DNA from: Lentibacillus sp. Marseille-P4043
Lineage (GTDB): Bacteria; Bacillota; Bacilli; Bacillales; Amphibacillaceae
Reading direction: 5' to 3'
Length of the DNA: 64,000 nucleotides
NCBI RefSeq assembly: GCF_900258515.1
Contig: NZ_LT984884.1
Coordinates: 2,661,695 to 2,725,694 of the forward strand
Part shown: positions 44,289-53,106 of the stretch, piece after piece
Position numbering within the stretch: the first letter of the stretch is position 1
Layout of the letters: each line of letters starts with the position of its first letter
The notes under the pieces: generated by a model
What the model saw: the letters and a program-made list of their open reading frames with translations, nothing else
Database searches by the model: none
What the model was told of the DNA's origin: nothing
Program-made: the position numbers and the translations under genes

Positions 44289-45558
44289 TACGAACATGGA
44301 GGCTGAGGCGGCGATTCTTGGAGCTGTTTTGTATGATGGAACTGTTTTTAAGGAGTTAACCGTACAGGAAGAACATTTCCATTTTGCCAAACATAAAAAA
44401 ATCTATCGTGCGATGAAGAAAGCATCTGAGCAAGATGATTTAGTCGACATGGTTATGGTGACAACGTATCTAGGGAAAGACATTGACGAAGTTGGGGGAA
44501 CAACCTATTTGCTGCAGATGGCGGAATCTGTGCCAAGTATGGAGGGATTGCAGCATTATGAGCGACTGGTGTTTGATTCCTACCGAGCTAGAGAATCTAG
44601 TAAACATGCATTCGCGTATGCCGAGAATCCAACCGATCAACGTTTGGATGTGTTGATCAACAGTTTGCAAACGTATCGAGATGCTGGTGTTGTAAAAATG
44701 GAAAAAACAACAAGTGATTATTTGATTGAAATCACCGAAGCAATGTGTGATCCACAGTCTGAGCAATCAGGTTTCATTACAGCCTTTGATGAATTTGATG
44801 AAATGACTGGTGGATTGCAGCGTGGGGAATTAATCATTGTCGCAGCACGGCCCTCTGTTGGTAAAACCGCATTTGCCTTGAATCTAGCAGCAAATCATTG
44901 CAAAAATGGTGGATCGTCTATCATGTTTAGTTTGGAAATGGTGACAAAACAATTACTACAGCGACTCATTTCCGCTGGGGGAACACTTGATGGCCAAAAA
45001 TGGCGCAGCATGGCTTTTTCCGAACAGGATTATGAACGAGCTATCCGAGCAGTAGGTGATATTTCCAACTGGGAGTTAACGATTTTTGACCAAAAACGGA
45101 CGATCACTGAAATTCGTTCCGCTATAAGAAAAACTGCGCTGGATCGCCCGGAGGAAAAACATGTGGCGTTCATTGATTATTTACAGTTAATCGCTCCTGG
45201 TGGCAAAAAAGAACGACGCGACTTAGAAATTGGGGAAATCACTAGGGAATTAAAGCTACTGGCGATGGAATTAAACATACCGATCGTCTTGCTTTCCCAG
45301 TTATCACGTGGTGTGGAATCAAGACAAAACAAACGGCCGTTAATGTCTGACCTTCGTGAATCCGGAAACATTGAGCAAGACGCTGATTTGATTGCCTTTC
45401 TATATCGTGACGATTATTATGATACAAATTCAGACAGGAAAAACAAAATTGAAGTTATTCTCTCCAAACAGCGTAATGGTCCAACAGGGACAGTGGAACT
45501 ATTTTTCAATAAAGAATATGGCCGATTTGAGAATACGTATAATAAGGTGATGAATTGA
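44278..45558 (+). CDS. DnaB-like replicative DNA helicase
   Basis: 426 aa. The N-terminal DnaB domain (MEAEAAILGAVLYDGTVFKELTVQEEHFHFAKHKKIY) is followed by a RecA-type ATPase: Walker A ARPSVGKTAF (about residue 192), Walker B FIDYLQLI, and LSQLSRGVESRQNKRPLMSDLRESGNIEQDADLIAFLYRDDYY. ATG 44278 or 44281, both inside the loader gene's end. Slightly shorter than chromosomal DnaC of Bacillus, as usual for phage or integrated-element helicases. Last gene of the module. Confidence 0.93.
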   Translation: MMTNTNMEAEAAILGAVLYDGTVFKELTVQEEHFHFAKHKKIYRAMKKASEQDDLVDMVMVTTYLGKDIDEVGGTTYLLQMAESVPSMEGLQHYERLVFDSYRARESSKHAFAYAENPTDQRLDVLINSLQTYRDAGVVKMEKTTSDYLIEITEAMCDPQSEQSGFITAFDEFDEMTGGLQRGELIIVAARPSVGKTAFALNLAANHCKNGGSSIMFSLEMVTKQLLQRLISAGGTLDGQKWRSMAFSEQDYERAIRAVGDISNWELTIFDQKRTITEIRSAIRKTALDRPEEKHVAFIDYLQLIAPGGKKERRDLEIGEITRELKLLAMELNIPIVLLSQLSRGVESRQNKRPLMSDLRESGNIEQDADLIAFLYRDDYYDTNSDRKNKIEVILSKQRNGPTGTVELFFNKEYGRFENTYNKVMN

Positions 45559-45685
45559 GACGCCTGAGAAAAATTCTTTTAGTGAGCCGGTTTGATTCGT
45601 TTTTCATATGTTTATGGTTCTAATGTATGTTTCTACACTTCCCGAAAATACTAGGGGTAAAGTCTGACCTGGAGGAAGTTTGTAG

Positions 45686-46894
45686 ATGGAAGATAAAAAA
45701 AAGTGGGATTTAATTTCGATTGCTTCAATTCCGTTAGTTATGACGCTGGGGAATTCGATGCTCATTCCGGTATTGCCTGTAATTGAAAAAAAGCTTGCCA
45801 TTAGTTCGTTTCAATCCAGCCTAATTATTACGGTCTATTCCATAATTGCAATTGTCCTTATCCCAATTGCCGGGTACCTATCGGATAAATTCGGCAGGAA
45901 AAAAATTATTATTCCCAGTTTGATTATTACTGCTGTTGGTGGGCTTGTTAGTGGTCTGTCTGCGATGCTCTTGGATAATTCCTATTATTTAATTTTGCTA
46001 GGCAGATTTATCCAAGGGATCGGTGCATCAGGAACTTTCCCGGTAGTTCTTCCATTAATTGGGGATATGTATAAAGATGATCGGAAAGTCAGTACAAGTT
46101 TGGGGTTAATTGAAACCTCCAACACATTTGGGAAAGTATTAAGTCCGATCATTGGTGCAGCATTGGCGTTGATCGTCTGGTACGTCCCACTTTTGGCGAT
46201 ACCGGTATTTAGTTTTGCTTCCCTTCTGCTTGTTTTCTTTTTGTTAAAAGCACCAGAGCAACAGGAAGAACCAATTCCGTTTGGGAAATTTATTGCATCG
46301 ATCAAGGCAATTTTTGCAGAAAAGGGCAGGTGGCTTTATGCGATTTTTGCTATCGGATGCATCTTAATGTACGTCTTGTTTGGGGTATTGTTCCATTTAT
46401 CGACCTTGCTGGAGGAAACATATAAATTGACCGGTTTGCTTAAAGGTCTAGTCCTGGCAATTCCATTACTTGCTTTATCCATCGCGTCTTATATCACCGG
46501 GAAGAACATTGGGCAAAGTAAACCATTAATGAAGTGGCTGACATTTTCGAGTTGTTTATTGCTATCATGTTCTGTTTTTGCCATCAGCTTTTCGGAGCAA
46601 ATTTACCTATTAATTGGCGGATTAGTTTTCGGTGGAATTGGTATCGGTGTATGCCTTCCATGCCTGGATACATTTATTACAGGTGGCATCGAAAAAGAAC
46701 AGCGAGGGACAGTCAGTTCGATTTACAGTAGCATGCGGTTTATCGGTGTTGCGCTAGGGCCGCCATTGTTTGCTATTATTATAAAATCGTCCCATCAAAT
46801 CCTCTTTTTATCGACTGCAGCGGTGTGTGTGGTCGCGTCTATTCTGGCGTTGATCGCTATACGACCGAAGAATCATGAGAAGCAAGCGGAATGA
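45686..46894 (+). CDS. MFS drug-efflux type transporter
   Basis: 402 aa with twelve hydrophobic segments. The first loop motif GYLSDKFGRKKIIIPSLII and LLGRFIQGIGASGTFPVVLPLIGDMY (motif C-like) mark the drug:H+ antiporter family. Its layout resembles Bacillus YvkA/Bmr-like pumps. The ATG follows TGGAGGAAG. No regulator next to it. Substrate unknown. Confidence 0.88.
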   Translation: MEDKKKWDLISIASIPLVMTLGNSMLIPVLPVIEKKLAISSFQSSLIITVYSIIAIVLIPIAGYLSDKFGRKKIIIPSLIITAVGGLVSGLSAMLLDNSYYLILLGRFIQGIGASGTFPVVLPLIGDMYKDDRKVSTSLGLIETSNTFGKVLSPIIGAALALIVWYVPLLAIPVFSFASLLLVFFLLKAPEQQEEPIPFGKFIASIKAIFAEKGRWLYAIFAIGCILMYVLFGVLFHLSTLLEETYKLTGLLKGLVLAIPLLALSIASYITGKNIGQSKPLMKWLTFSSCLLLSCSVFAISFSEQIYLLIGGLVFGGIGIGVCLPCLDTFITGGIEKEQRGTVSSIYSSMRFIGVALGPPLFAIIIKSSHQILFLSTAAVCVVASILALIAIRPKNHEKQAE

Positions 46895-46914
46895 TGGGGA
46901 TTAAAACTGATTAA

Positions 46915-46958
46915 GGGAAATAAATCGCTAGGTGGCGGTTTATTTCCCTTGTTTTTTG
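46915..46958 (+). terminator. Intrinsic terminator after the MFS gene
   Basis: GGGAAATAAATCGC TAGGTG GCGGTTTATTTCCC, a 14-bp stem with one G-T pair, then TTGTTTTTT. Confidence 0.85.
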
Positions 46959-47012
46959 GTGTTGCTTTAATGAGCACCATTTAGTTTTAAAACCTATACA
47001 GAGGTGGTAACG

Positions 47013-47414
47013 ATGAAAAAATTTATTATAAGTCTTGTCTTAACAGTCATTTTAATAGGCTATCATGTACCAGCTTATTCACAAACAATAAATGAAACTG
47101 ATACTGAATTATGCGATACACTCCAATATGCACTAATCAATAGCCTGAGGGAGCCAATTGATAAAGCCATAACTGAAATTTATAAAAATGATAAACATGC
47201 ACCAGAAGGACTTACTTGGGCTTCGTATGACACAAAGATTTTAAAGATAAAGCAGATATATGGAGTAGGTGGGGCATATGAAATCACGTTGAAAGTAAAC
47301 CCTTATTATCGTGCTCATATTACGTATGGTGAAGATGTAATTGTTGTACGCGCAGATGGTACGTTAATTGATTATGAACATTTAAAAACTTACCCAAGAG
47401 TGGACTTTGACTAG
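47013..47414 (+). CDS. Secreted DUF3888-like protein
   Basis: 133 aa from ATG 47013, behind GAGGTGG. A cleavable signal (KKFIISLVLTVILIGYHVPAYS) precedes a domain with ETDTELCDTLQYALINSLREPIDKAITEIY, LTWASYDTKILKIKQIYG and ITLKVNPYYRAHITYGEDVIVV. These match my recollection of DUF3888, found in Bacillus secreted proteins of unknown role. Confidence 0.75.
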   Translation: MKKFIISLVLTVILIGYHVPAYSQTINETDTELCDTLQYALINSLREPIDKAITEIYKNDKHAPEGLTWASYDTKILKIKQIYGVGGAYEITLKVNPYYRAHITYGEDVIVVRADGTLIDYEHLKTYPRVDFD

Positions 47415-47525
47415 CTGATTTTATTTATTTCCATAACCAGGTATAATCTTTCTACTAAAGGGAGGTGAGATATTAAATGAAACTTTCTATAGGAAGAAAC
47501 GTAAAAATAATAGGAGGGACCAACA

Positions 47526-47783
47526 ATGAAAAGATACATTATTTTTGCTATTAGTTTTATATTGCTATTTTCATTATTCCAAGTTTTATCCGGAATGATC
47601 CTGACATTTACATACACTCCAGATATAGCAGAGGCTTGGAAAATGAGCAGTCATTCATCTCAAGAAGTTATTATGAAAGGGAATAGTTCCTTTCTACCTA
47701 CATTAATTCTTGCCTTTCTTTCTGCTACAATTGCTTATTTTATTTCGAAAAAATTTACAAAAAGCAATAATAGTAGCAAATAA
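47526..47783 (+). CDS. Small two-span membrane protein
   Basis: 85 aa from ATG 47526, with AGGAGGGACC upstream. N-terminal and C-terminal hydrophobic segments (YIIFAISFILLFSLFQVLSGMIL, FLPTLILAFLSATIAYFI) are joined by a polar loop rich in Ser. Ends in a basic tail. Family not recognised. Confidence 0.6.
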   Translation: MKRYIIFAISFILLFSLFQVLSGMILTFTYTPDIAEAWKMSSHSSQEVIMKGNSSFLPTLILAFLSATIAYFISKKFTKSNNSSK

Positions 47784-47835
47784 TGATCGTATAAGCGAGT
47801 AGTACGGGAAATTTAGTTCGAAGGAGAAGATAGCA

Positions 47836-48063
47836 ATGCCAATTCAAGTGATTTTTGTCCTGTTAATTGGGGTCGTATTTATTTATTTTGGGTATTTAAT
47901 TTTCACTGGTAAAGCACCAACATTACTTGATTTTTTCTTAAAACAGGGTGTTTCCTATAGCGATAAATTATCATCAAGGTTTTTTGGTACAATTATTATA
48001 ATTATTGGCATTATTATTTTAGTCTTACCTTATATTCTTGGTATTGAGAACATGAATATTTAG
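47836..48063 (+). CDS. Small two-span membrane protein
   Basis: 75 aa from ATG 47836, with AAGGAGAAG upstream. Two hydrophobic segments (IQVIFVLLIGVVFIYFGYLIF, FFGTIIIIIGIIILVLPYIL) with a loop GKAPTLLDFFLKQGVSYSDKLSSR. Unknown function. It stands 53 bp after the preceding small membrane protein gene and could share its transcript. Confidence 0.6.
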   Translation: MPIQVIFVLLIGVVFIYFGYLIFTGKAPTLLDFFLKQGVSYSDKLSSRFFGTIIIIIGIIILVLPYILGIENMNI

Positions 48064-48151
48064 GAAGAGGTTCAACAAGACGGATACACAATAAAGATAC
48101 AAATGTTATAATTTTTACTATCTTTTAAATTTAGAAAGTAGGTTGATATAT

Positions 48152-48610
48152 ATGAGTAATAATTCTATTATTCAAATGTGGGAAGACTATCGAAAAAATA
48201 ATCTAAATGCACCAACGGATTATGAGGCGTGGGCATTTGGTGACTCAAAAGAGATGGCTGATGAACTTGCGGCATTAGTGTTAGAAGGAACGAAAACCGC
48301 AACAGCATCAAACTATTCGCTATATGAATTGGATAATGAGGATTTACCGTACGTTGGTCTGCACAATATTATTCTCAATGGGGATGAGGAGGCTGTCGCA
48401 ATCGTAGAGACGACATCAGTAGAAGTTGTTCCTTTTGATGAAGTTACAGAAGAGCATGCATACTTGGAAGGAGAAGGCGACCGTACATTAGCTTATTGGC
48501 GTGACGTTCATGAGACATTTTTCAAAAATGAATGTAAAGATACAAATATAGACTTCCATTATAAGATTCCTGTTGTTTGTGAAAGGTTTAAGCTGCTGTA
48601 TAAAAAATAA
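48152..48610 (+). CDS. ASCH domain protein
   Basis: 152 aa from ATG 48152. IIQMWEDYRKNNLNAPTDYEAWAFGDSKEMADELAALVLEGTKTATAS, then DLPYVGLHNIILNGDEEAVAIVETTSVEVVPFDEVTEEHAYLEGEGDRTLAYWRDVHETFF, are standard for the ASCH family. Members bind RNA or act as small amidohydrolases (YqfB) on modified cytidine; which applies is unknown. Upstream AAAGTAGGTTGA serves as ribosome binding site. Confidence 0.88.
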   Translation: MSNNSIIQMWEDYRKNNLNAPTDYEAWAFGDSKEMADELAALVLEGTKTATASNYSLYELDNEDLPYVGLHNIILNGDEEAVAIVETTSVEVVPFDEVTEEHAYLEGEGDRTLAYWRDVHETFFKNECKDTNIDFHYKIPVVCERFKLLYKK

Positions 48611-48680
48611 TGTATCTGTCAACTTGCGATGGTGTTTTTTAAACAGGGAAATGATCTATATAAAGTAAAGAGGGATAACG

Positions 48681-48911
48681 GTGGGTAAAACGGATGAAGG
48701 GTACAGAAAATTTAAAGTAAGTTTTCATTTTATTATTCTGAGTTTCGCAATAGGTTTGATTATATCAACAATCGTCGGCTTTAACGATATGGAAAGAGCA
48801 TCGCTTTATTTAATTTTAGGTATTTTGTTTGCCGGTGAAAGTATATTTGGATTGTATAAAAATTTTAACAGGCGGGTAGTAATGCAAGAAGAAAACAGCA
48901 ACCATTTTTGA
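48681..48911 (+). CDS. Small two-span membrane protein
   Basis: 76 aa, GTG start behind AGAGGGATA. Hydrophobic segments FHFIILSFAIGLIISTIVGF and ASLYLILGILFAGESIFGLY, then a charged tail. Unknown function. Confidence 0.55.
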   Translation: MGKTDEGYRKFKVSFHFIILSFAIGLIISTIVGFNDMERASLYLILGILFAGESIFGLYKNFNRRVVMQEENSNHF

Positions 48912-49262
48912 AGGCGCTAATTAGGTAAGGAAGGTCCTCGGTGGGATCCTGGAGCGATGAACAAAATTATCACCGAATGATTTTTTGCGGTTTAGTCCTG
49001 ATATCCCTAAGTTCTAGCATTAGCAGTGGTTATTTTAAAAACAAGCACACCATTGGATACTTATGCCATTTTTAATGGACTTATTCTTATATTCGTTAAT
49101 AAACAGAAGTGATTTTACTCCTTAAACAAACAGGAGTACCAATCGAATAGTAATCTTTCTTGAGAGTAAGCCGTATGCAGAAAATCTCTAATAATTTACT
49201 CTTTTCAAGAAAGATAATAAAACACGGGCAGTAACCATCGATTGTTTTAAGGAGGAATATTG
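48912..49262. other. 350 bp with a remnant and a long inverted repeat
   Basis: An open stretch from ATG 48978 (IFCGLVLISLSSSISSGYF) lacks a ribosome binding site and looks like a scrap of a membrane gene. At 49153-49215 the arms ATCTTTCTTGA/GAGTAA and TTACTC/TCAAGAAAGAT form a long stem with no T run after it, ahead of the next gene. Confidence 0.45.
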
Positions 49263-49556
49263 TTGAATAATAAGGTGGTTGAATATGTTTTTGGGAGTGA
49301 AAGCAATGCGCTTAAAGGAATGCTTTCGATAGTAATTTATCTTTTTGCTTATATAATTTTAGCAGACTTATACCCAAATTCTAGATACCTAGGAATCCTT
49401 CCAACAATCATTGTACTAGGAGTGAGTGTACTTTATTATCTTTTAAAGGTGACTCTTTATCAGAGAAACAGAAGTAATATTATGAACTTGGTGGCTTTAT
49501 CAACATTATTTATGATCTCCATAATAGTTGCTTTCGTTTGTAACGGGCGCAATTAG
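49263..49556 (+). CDS. Small membrane protein
   Basis: 97 aa from the second of two TTG codons, 7 nt after GGAGG. Three hydrophobic segments (MLSIVIYLFAYIILADLY, LGILPTIIVLGVSVLYYLL, LVALSTLFMISIIVAFVC). Not recognised. The preceding 100 bp has the long inverted repeat noted at 49153-49215, which could act as a leader structure. Confidence 0.6.
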   Translation: MNNKVVEYVFGSESNALKGMLSIVIYLFAYIILADLYPNSRYLGILPTIIVLGVSVLYYLLKVTLYQRNRSNIMNLVALSTLFMISIIVAFVCNGRN

Positions 49557-49741
49557 TTGTAAAGAAAAATCCCCCGAGTTTAAAGAGAGTTGCCAATTCT
49601 GGGGGCCTTTCAATAAACGCTTACCATAAATAAAGCGCCCTATCTTGTGGAAACGGCCCAGATCACAAAGTTCGTACTTGTGGATTCTATCAAGATGAAT
49701 ACAGAAATTCTATTATGTGTAGATGATAGGTGGAATTAACA

Positions 49742-50386
49742 ATGAAAATAAGATTACTCGTAACGATTTTATTTACAACGGCATTCATTCTGATGGCCTG
49801 CAATGATGATACTGAACAAAATAAAAACAGTAATCAAGCTGCACAGAGTCATGATAATGCGGAAGAAAACGACTCTACAGACAATCAAGGAGATAAATTG
49901 GAGTCCACATCAGAATCAGAGGAACCAGGCACCGACAGTTCTGATGAAACAGCTTCAAAAGAAAATAACGGCTCAAATGATCAATCCAATGTCGAAAAGA
50001 GTAATCCATTGTCTGACTATTCTTCTGATGAAATTGAATTTGCTCGCGTTTGGCTACAGCTTGGTGCGAATCAAGCTATAGAAAAATTGTATGCCAAACA
50101 TATCTCAGCTGGTGAACCACTTAACCCTGATGATGAAACAAGTACGGATTATCCAGAAAATGTTGTCCAATTATCAGGCGCTCGTCTAGTAGATGGAGTG
50201 GTGACGTATAGCAGCAATGGAAATGGAACAATAAACGTATATAATGTTCCTAAACGCTGGGACGGTAAGAACCCCGCTGGTGAGGACACCTATAAAAAAA
50301 TGACGGAGAATACAAAAAAAGTATCCATTGCCCCTGGTGACGATGAAAAGGTTGAAGAATTGATTAAAATACTTGAAATTGATTAG
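49742..50386 (+). CDS. Lipoprotein with acidic Ser/Asn/Glu-rich linker
   Basis: 214 aa from ATG 49742. Signal and lipobox: LLVTILFTTAFILMACND. Residues about 22-85 are a disordered linker (Asn, Ser, Glu, Asp). A folded part follows: LSDYSSDEIEFARVWLQLGANQAIEKLYAKHISAGEPLNP...YPENVVQLSGARLVDGVVTYSSNGNGTINVYNVPKRW. This resembles Bacillus lipoproteins annotated as uncharacterised. Role on the cell surface unknown. Confidence 0.75.
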   Translation: MKIRLLVTILFTTAFILMACNDDTEQNKNSNQAAQSHDNAEENDSTDNQGDKLESTSESEEPGTDSSDETASKENNGSNDQSNVEKSNPLSDYSSDEIEFARVWLQLGANQAIEKLYAKHISAGEPLNPDDETSTDYPENVVQLSGARLVDGVVTYSSNGNGTINVYNVPKRWDGKNPAGEDTYKKMTENTKKVSIAPGDDEKVEELIKILEID

Positions 50387-50511
50387 TAGATGATCGGAAA
50401 GATGCTTTGGAATTTCTAGTGAATGAAACTCTTAAAACAAATGAATTGATTGTTAATTATCGTTTGCTTATAATTGGTAACTATGTATAAATGAGATGGA
50501 GGAATTTTTAT

Positions 50512-51152
50512 ATGAATATATTAGTTATAAAAGCTAACAATCGCCCAGCATCAGAGGGGATTTCTAGTAAAATGCATGAAACCTTTATGGAAACGATAAA
50601 TGATACGTAAAATTTGGATGTGACCACCTATGATATTTTTGCTGAGGACATGCCATACATGGGACAAGATTTATTTAATGCGCTAGGTAAAGTTAAAAGT
50701 GGTGAGGCATTAACAGATATAGAACAACGCATTTTAGCTGCAAGGAAAAAAGCGATGGATGCTTTAACTGCTGCAGATCTCGTTGTAGTTGCATTCCCAT
50801 TATGGAACTTAACGATTCCGGCTAAATTACACACATTCATCGACTATGATATACAGCTGGATTCACCTTCAAATATGATAAAGATGGTAATATGATTAAA
50901 TTAATGACAGATAATAAAGTAATTTTCCTAAACTCTCGCGGCGGTATTTATTCCATACCAGAAACAGCATCAATGGATATGTCTGTTAATTATATGCGCA
51001 ATGTATTTGGTGGCATTTTTGGGATGGAAATTCTGGATGAAGTAATCATTGAAGGCCACAATGCAATGCCAGAAAAACGAGATGAAATTGTGGAAGAAGG
51101 TTTACGTAAAGTAAAAGAGGTTGCTTCTAAATTAGCTTATCAACCTGCGTAA
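50512..51152 (+). pseudogene. FMN-dependent NADH-azoreductase (AzoR-like), inactivated
   Basis: Start ATG 50512 (ATGGAGGAA upstream) begins NILVIKANNRPASEGISSKMHETF and hits TAA at 50608. The frame continues NLDVTTYDIFAEDMPYMGQDLFNAL...DLVVVAFPLWNLTIPAKLHTFIDY, the flavodoxin-like azoreductase core. Around 50850 it shifts to AGFTFKYDKDGNMIKLMTDNKVIFLNSRGGIYS and ends at 51152. One nonsense codon and one frameshift make it a pseudogene. Confidence 0.88.
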
Positions 51153-51240
51153 TAGAAAGAGCGTTCATTTACTCTTGACAGCAAGTTTTTTTCTTATAAT
51201 TTCAGGACAAGGTTTGCAAAAAATTGAAATAAATAAATGG

Positions 51241-51268
51241 TGTACAAACATTGATTTCGTGCTATAAT
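51241..51268 (+). promoter_or_regulatory. Promoter of type I antitoxin RNA, copy B
   Basis: TGTACA, 16 bp, TATAAT, with the same spacer sequence (AACATTGATTTCGT) as copies A and C. Confidence 0.8.
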
Positions 51269-51274
51269 TAACAT

Positions 51275-51423
51275 AGGAAGATTGTAAATGCATACAATAA
51301 TAAAGACCGCCCATGCTGGTACATGAAGCGGCCGCAATAGACCGAACCCCGTCAAGAGGGGAAAGGTAGCGAGCGAAAATAATCCCTCACAGACCTGCTA
51401 AAGTGCATGAGGGATTATTTTTT
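51275..51423 (+). ncRNA. Type I antitoxin RNA, copy B
   Basis: About 149 nt with the conserved AATAAAGACCG start, the CCATGCTGGTACATGAAG hairpin, GAACCCCGTCAAGAGGGG and the terminator AATAATCCCTCA...TGAGGGATTATTTTTTT. The terminator arms differ from those of A and C but still pair perfectly (GGGG to GGGA with a matching change), which supports selection on the RNA. It overlaps the toxin 3' end on the other strand. Confidence 0.75.
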
Positions 51424-51501
51424 ATGGTTATTATCAGAAACGATAAACGCCACCAACATCCCGAAAGATATCATCAGCGTTAGTGCACTAACAATGTCCA
51501 T
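51415..51501 (-). CDS. Type I holin-like toxin, copy B (28 aa)
   Basis: MDIVSALTLMISFGMLVAFI followed by VSDNNHKK and TAA. The ATG at 51501 has GGGAGGTG upstream. One membrane helix and a basic tail, as in the BsrG/TxpA/Fst-like toxins that insert into the membrane. The mRNA leader comes from a TATAAT at about 51600-51606 on the minus strand. Identical to copy C except for VSDN instead of MSDK. Confidence 0.78.
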   Translation of the reverse strand: MDIVSALTLMISFGMLVAFIVSDNNHKK

Positions 51502-51567
51502 TGGCAAGCACCTCCCTCCCTGGGAAGTCTCCCAAAGAAGACTAACGGCAGATCGACAGTGCTACCA

Positions 51568-51579
51568 AACCCCTCATGC
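51568..51579 (-). promoter_or_regulatory. Toxin mRNA 5' element complementary to its 3' end, copy B
   Basis: GCATGAGGGGTT in the leader can pair with AATCCCTCATGC in the terminator region of the same mRNA, with nine contiguous pairs (GCATGAGGG/CCCTCATGC). In copy B the 3' partner sequence differs from A and C, yet pairing is better. Confidence 0.5.
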
Positions 51580-51893
51580 GAAGCCAGTCTATTGTATTTT
51601 ATTATAACATATTGCTTTCATTTATACTGTTATTTTTGTGGAAATACTTACCTTTTTAAGTTAGGCATGACAAATGAACAACATTAGTACAAATCATTGT
51701 TCTGTGATTAGCTAATATCAGAGAAAACTGCTCAAGAAAGGGCGCTTTTTCCTAATATTATATGTTATAAAGGATCATTTAAATATTCAACGGATTACTG
51801 AACAAACGCACTACATATACAGGGGAGTACTAGCGTAAGGAAAATACAAAGAAGTATGTAAATCCACAAATCACAAAAGGGGACCTAACAAAA

Positions 51894-52415
51894 ATGACAC
51901 AAGAGATTCAACTACGTGCACTAGAAAAGGATGATTTAGCCTTCTTGCACAAACTGTTTAATAATCCGGACATCATGAATTTTTGGTTCAGTGAATCTTA
52001 TATGTCACTGGAACTGATGAAGGAAAAGTTTGACAAAAATAAAGATGTTGAGCAGACACGTGAATTTATTCTAACAACCCAAGATCAGGTCAAACTGGGC
52101 TTTGTTGGTCTGTATGAAATCGAACAGCGACACAGGAATGCGGAATTTGCTATCATGATCGATCCCGCACATCAAGGAAAGGGTTACGCAGCTACAGCCA
52201 CCGAATTGGCGATGGACTATGCATTTTCGGTACTTAATCTCCATAAACTTTACTTGATTGTGGCCAAAGCAAATGAAAAGGCCAGTCATATTTATGAAAA
52301 AGTCGGCTTTCAAACGGAAGGCGTCATGACTGAGCACTTTTATATCAATGGTGAGTATCATGATTGTATTATGATGAGTGTTTTCCAAAGGGATTATTGG
52401 AAGATGAAGTCATAG
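51894..52415 (+). CDS. speG: Spermidine N1-acetyltransferase
   Basis: 173 aa GNAT enzyme that transfers acetyl from acetyl-CoA to polyamines. IQLRALEKDDLAFLHKLFNN, RNAEFAIMIDPAHQGKGYAATATELAMDYAFSVLNLHKLYLIV and EKASHIYEKVGFQTEGVMTEHFYINGEYHDCIMM agree closely with SpeG. QGKGYA is the acetyl-CoA loop and the late Tyr in IYEKVGF is the likely general acid. Start ATG follows AAAAGGGGACC. A strong terminator follows. Confidence 0.92.
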   Translation: MTQEIQLRALEKDDLAFLHKLFNNPDIMNFWFSESYMSLELMKEKFDKNKDVEQTREFILTTQDQVKLGFVGLYEIEQRHRNAEFAIMIDPAHQGKGYAATATELAMDYAFSVLNLHKLYLIVAKANEKASHIYEKVGFQTEGVMTEHFYINGEYHDCIMMSVFQRDYWKMKS

Positions 52416-52438
52416 AAAAAATAAAGCAAGATCCAAAC

Positions 52439-52482
52439 AAGGTTCAGAAGTCATGAAGACTTTCTGAACCTTTCTTTATGCT
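52439..52482 (+). terminator. Intrinsic terminator after speG
   Basis: AGGTTCAGAAAGTC-type arm (AGGTTCAGAAGTC) with GACTTTCTGAACCT and TTCTTT after it. Confidence 0.8.
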
Positions 52483-52920
52483 GACTTCGAAAGCTTCTTT
52501 TTGTAAAAGACTGTTTCCTAAAAGATAATTAGAGATTGATGTAGTAATCAAATGGTTTAAATTCGATTAAACAATCAAGTGCTAATCTAGCATATATTTG
52601 TGCCCATCATCGCTTTAATGGGCCATATAAGTGAACAATATGTGTTACAACGGATGTAACTTTTTTAATTATTAGTTAAGTGTGTTTATCTTATTGAAAA
52701 GGATTGTACAATATGAATGAAAAATATAAAATTTACATGATGCACTAAAAATGGGTATGCCAAATAACCTTCCTTTATTACTCGATCTTATGAAAAAGTC
52801 TCGAAATACTAAATGATAAAAATGTGTCAATGGATGACAGTGCCCGTTTCGGATATTGGGCATTTGTGGAATCAAGAAAAGATATCGTAAGCAAGTAGAA
52901 GTTATGTTGAAAAAACAATG
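52483..52920. other. About 440 bp without an intact gene
   Basis: Only short open stretches are seen, for example MPNNLPLLLDLMKKSRNTK near 52754 and DSARFGYWAFVESRKDIVSK near 52838. They look like parts of one decayed small gene. It leads straight into type I TA copy C. Confidence 0.45.
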
Positions 52921-52948
52921 TGTACAAACATTGATTTCGTGGTATAAT
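52921..52948 (+). promoter_or_regulatory. Promoter of type I antitoxin RNA, copy C
   Basis: TGTACA, 16 bp, TATAAT, same block as in copies A and B. Confidence 0.8.
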
Positions 52949-52954
52949 TAACAT

Positions 52955-53106
52955 AGAAAGAATATAAGTGCATACATTAATAAAGACCGCCCATGCTGTT
53001 ACATGGAGCGGCCTCAATAGACCGAACCCCATCAAGAGGGGCTAGGCAGCTTTAGGCAAAAATAATCCCTCAGCGCCGCTGAAACGCATATGAGGGGTTA
53101 TTTTTT
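52955..53106 (+). ncRNA. Type I antitoxin RNA, copy C
   Basis: About 150 nt: AATAAAGACCG start, CCATGCTGTTACATGG hairpin, GAACCCCATCAAGAGGGG, and the terminator AATAATCCCTCAGCG...GAGGGGTTATTTTTT. The 3' about 45 nt are antisense to the end of the toxin transcript, including its stop codon. The best-preserved copy in the window. Confidence 0.78.

Noticed and set aside
42664..45558. Complete prophage
   Set aside because: Only replication-type genes are present; integrase, packaging, structural and lysis genes are absent.
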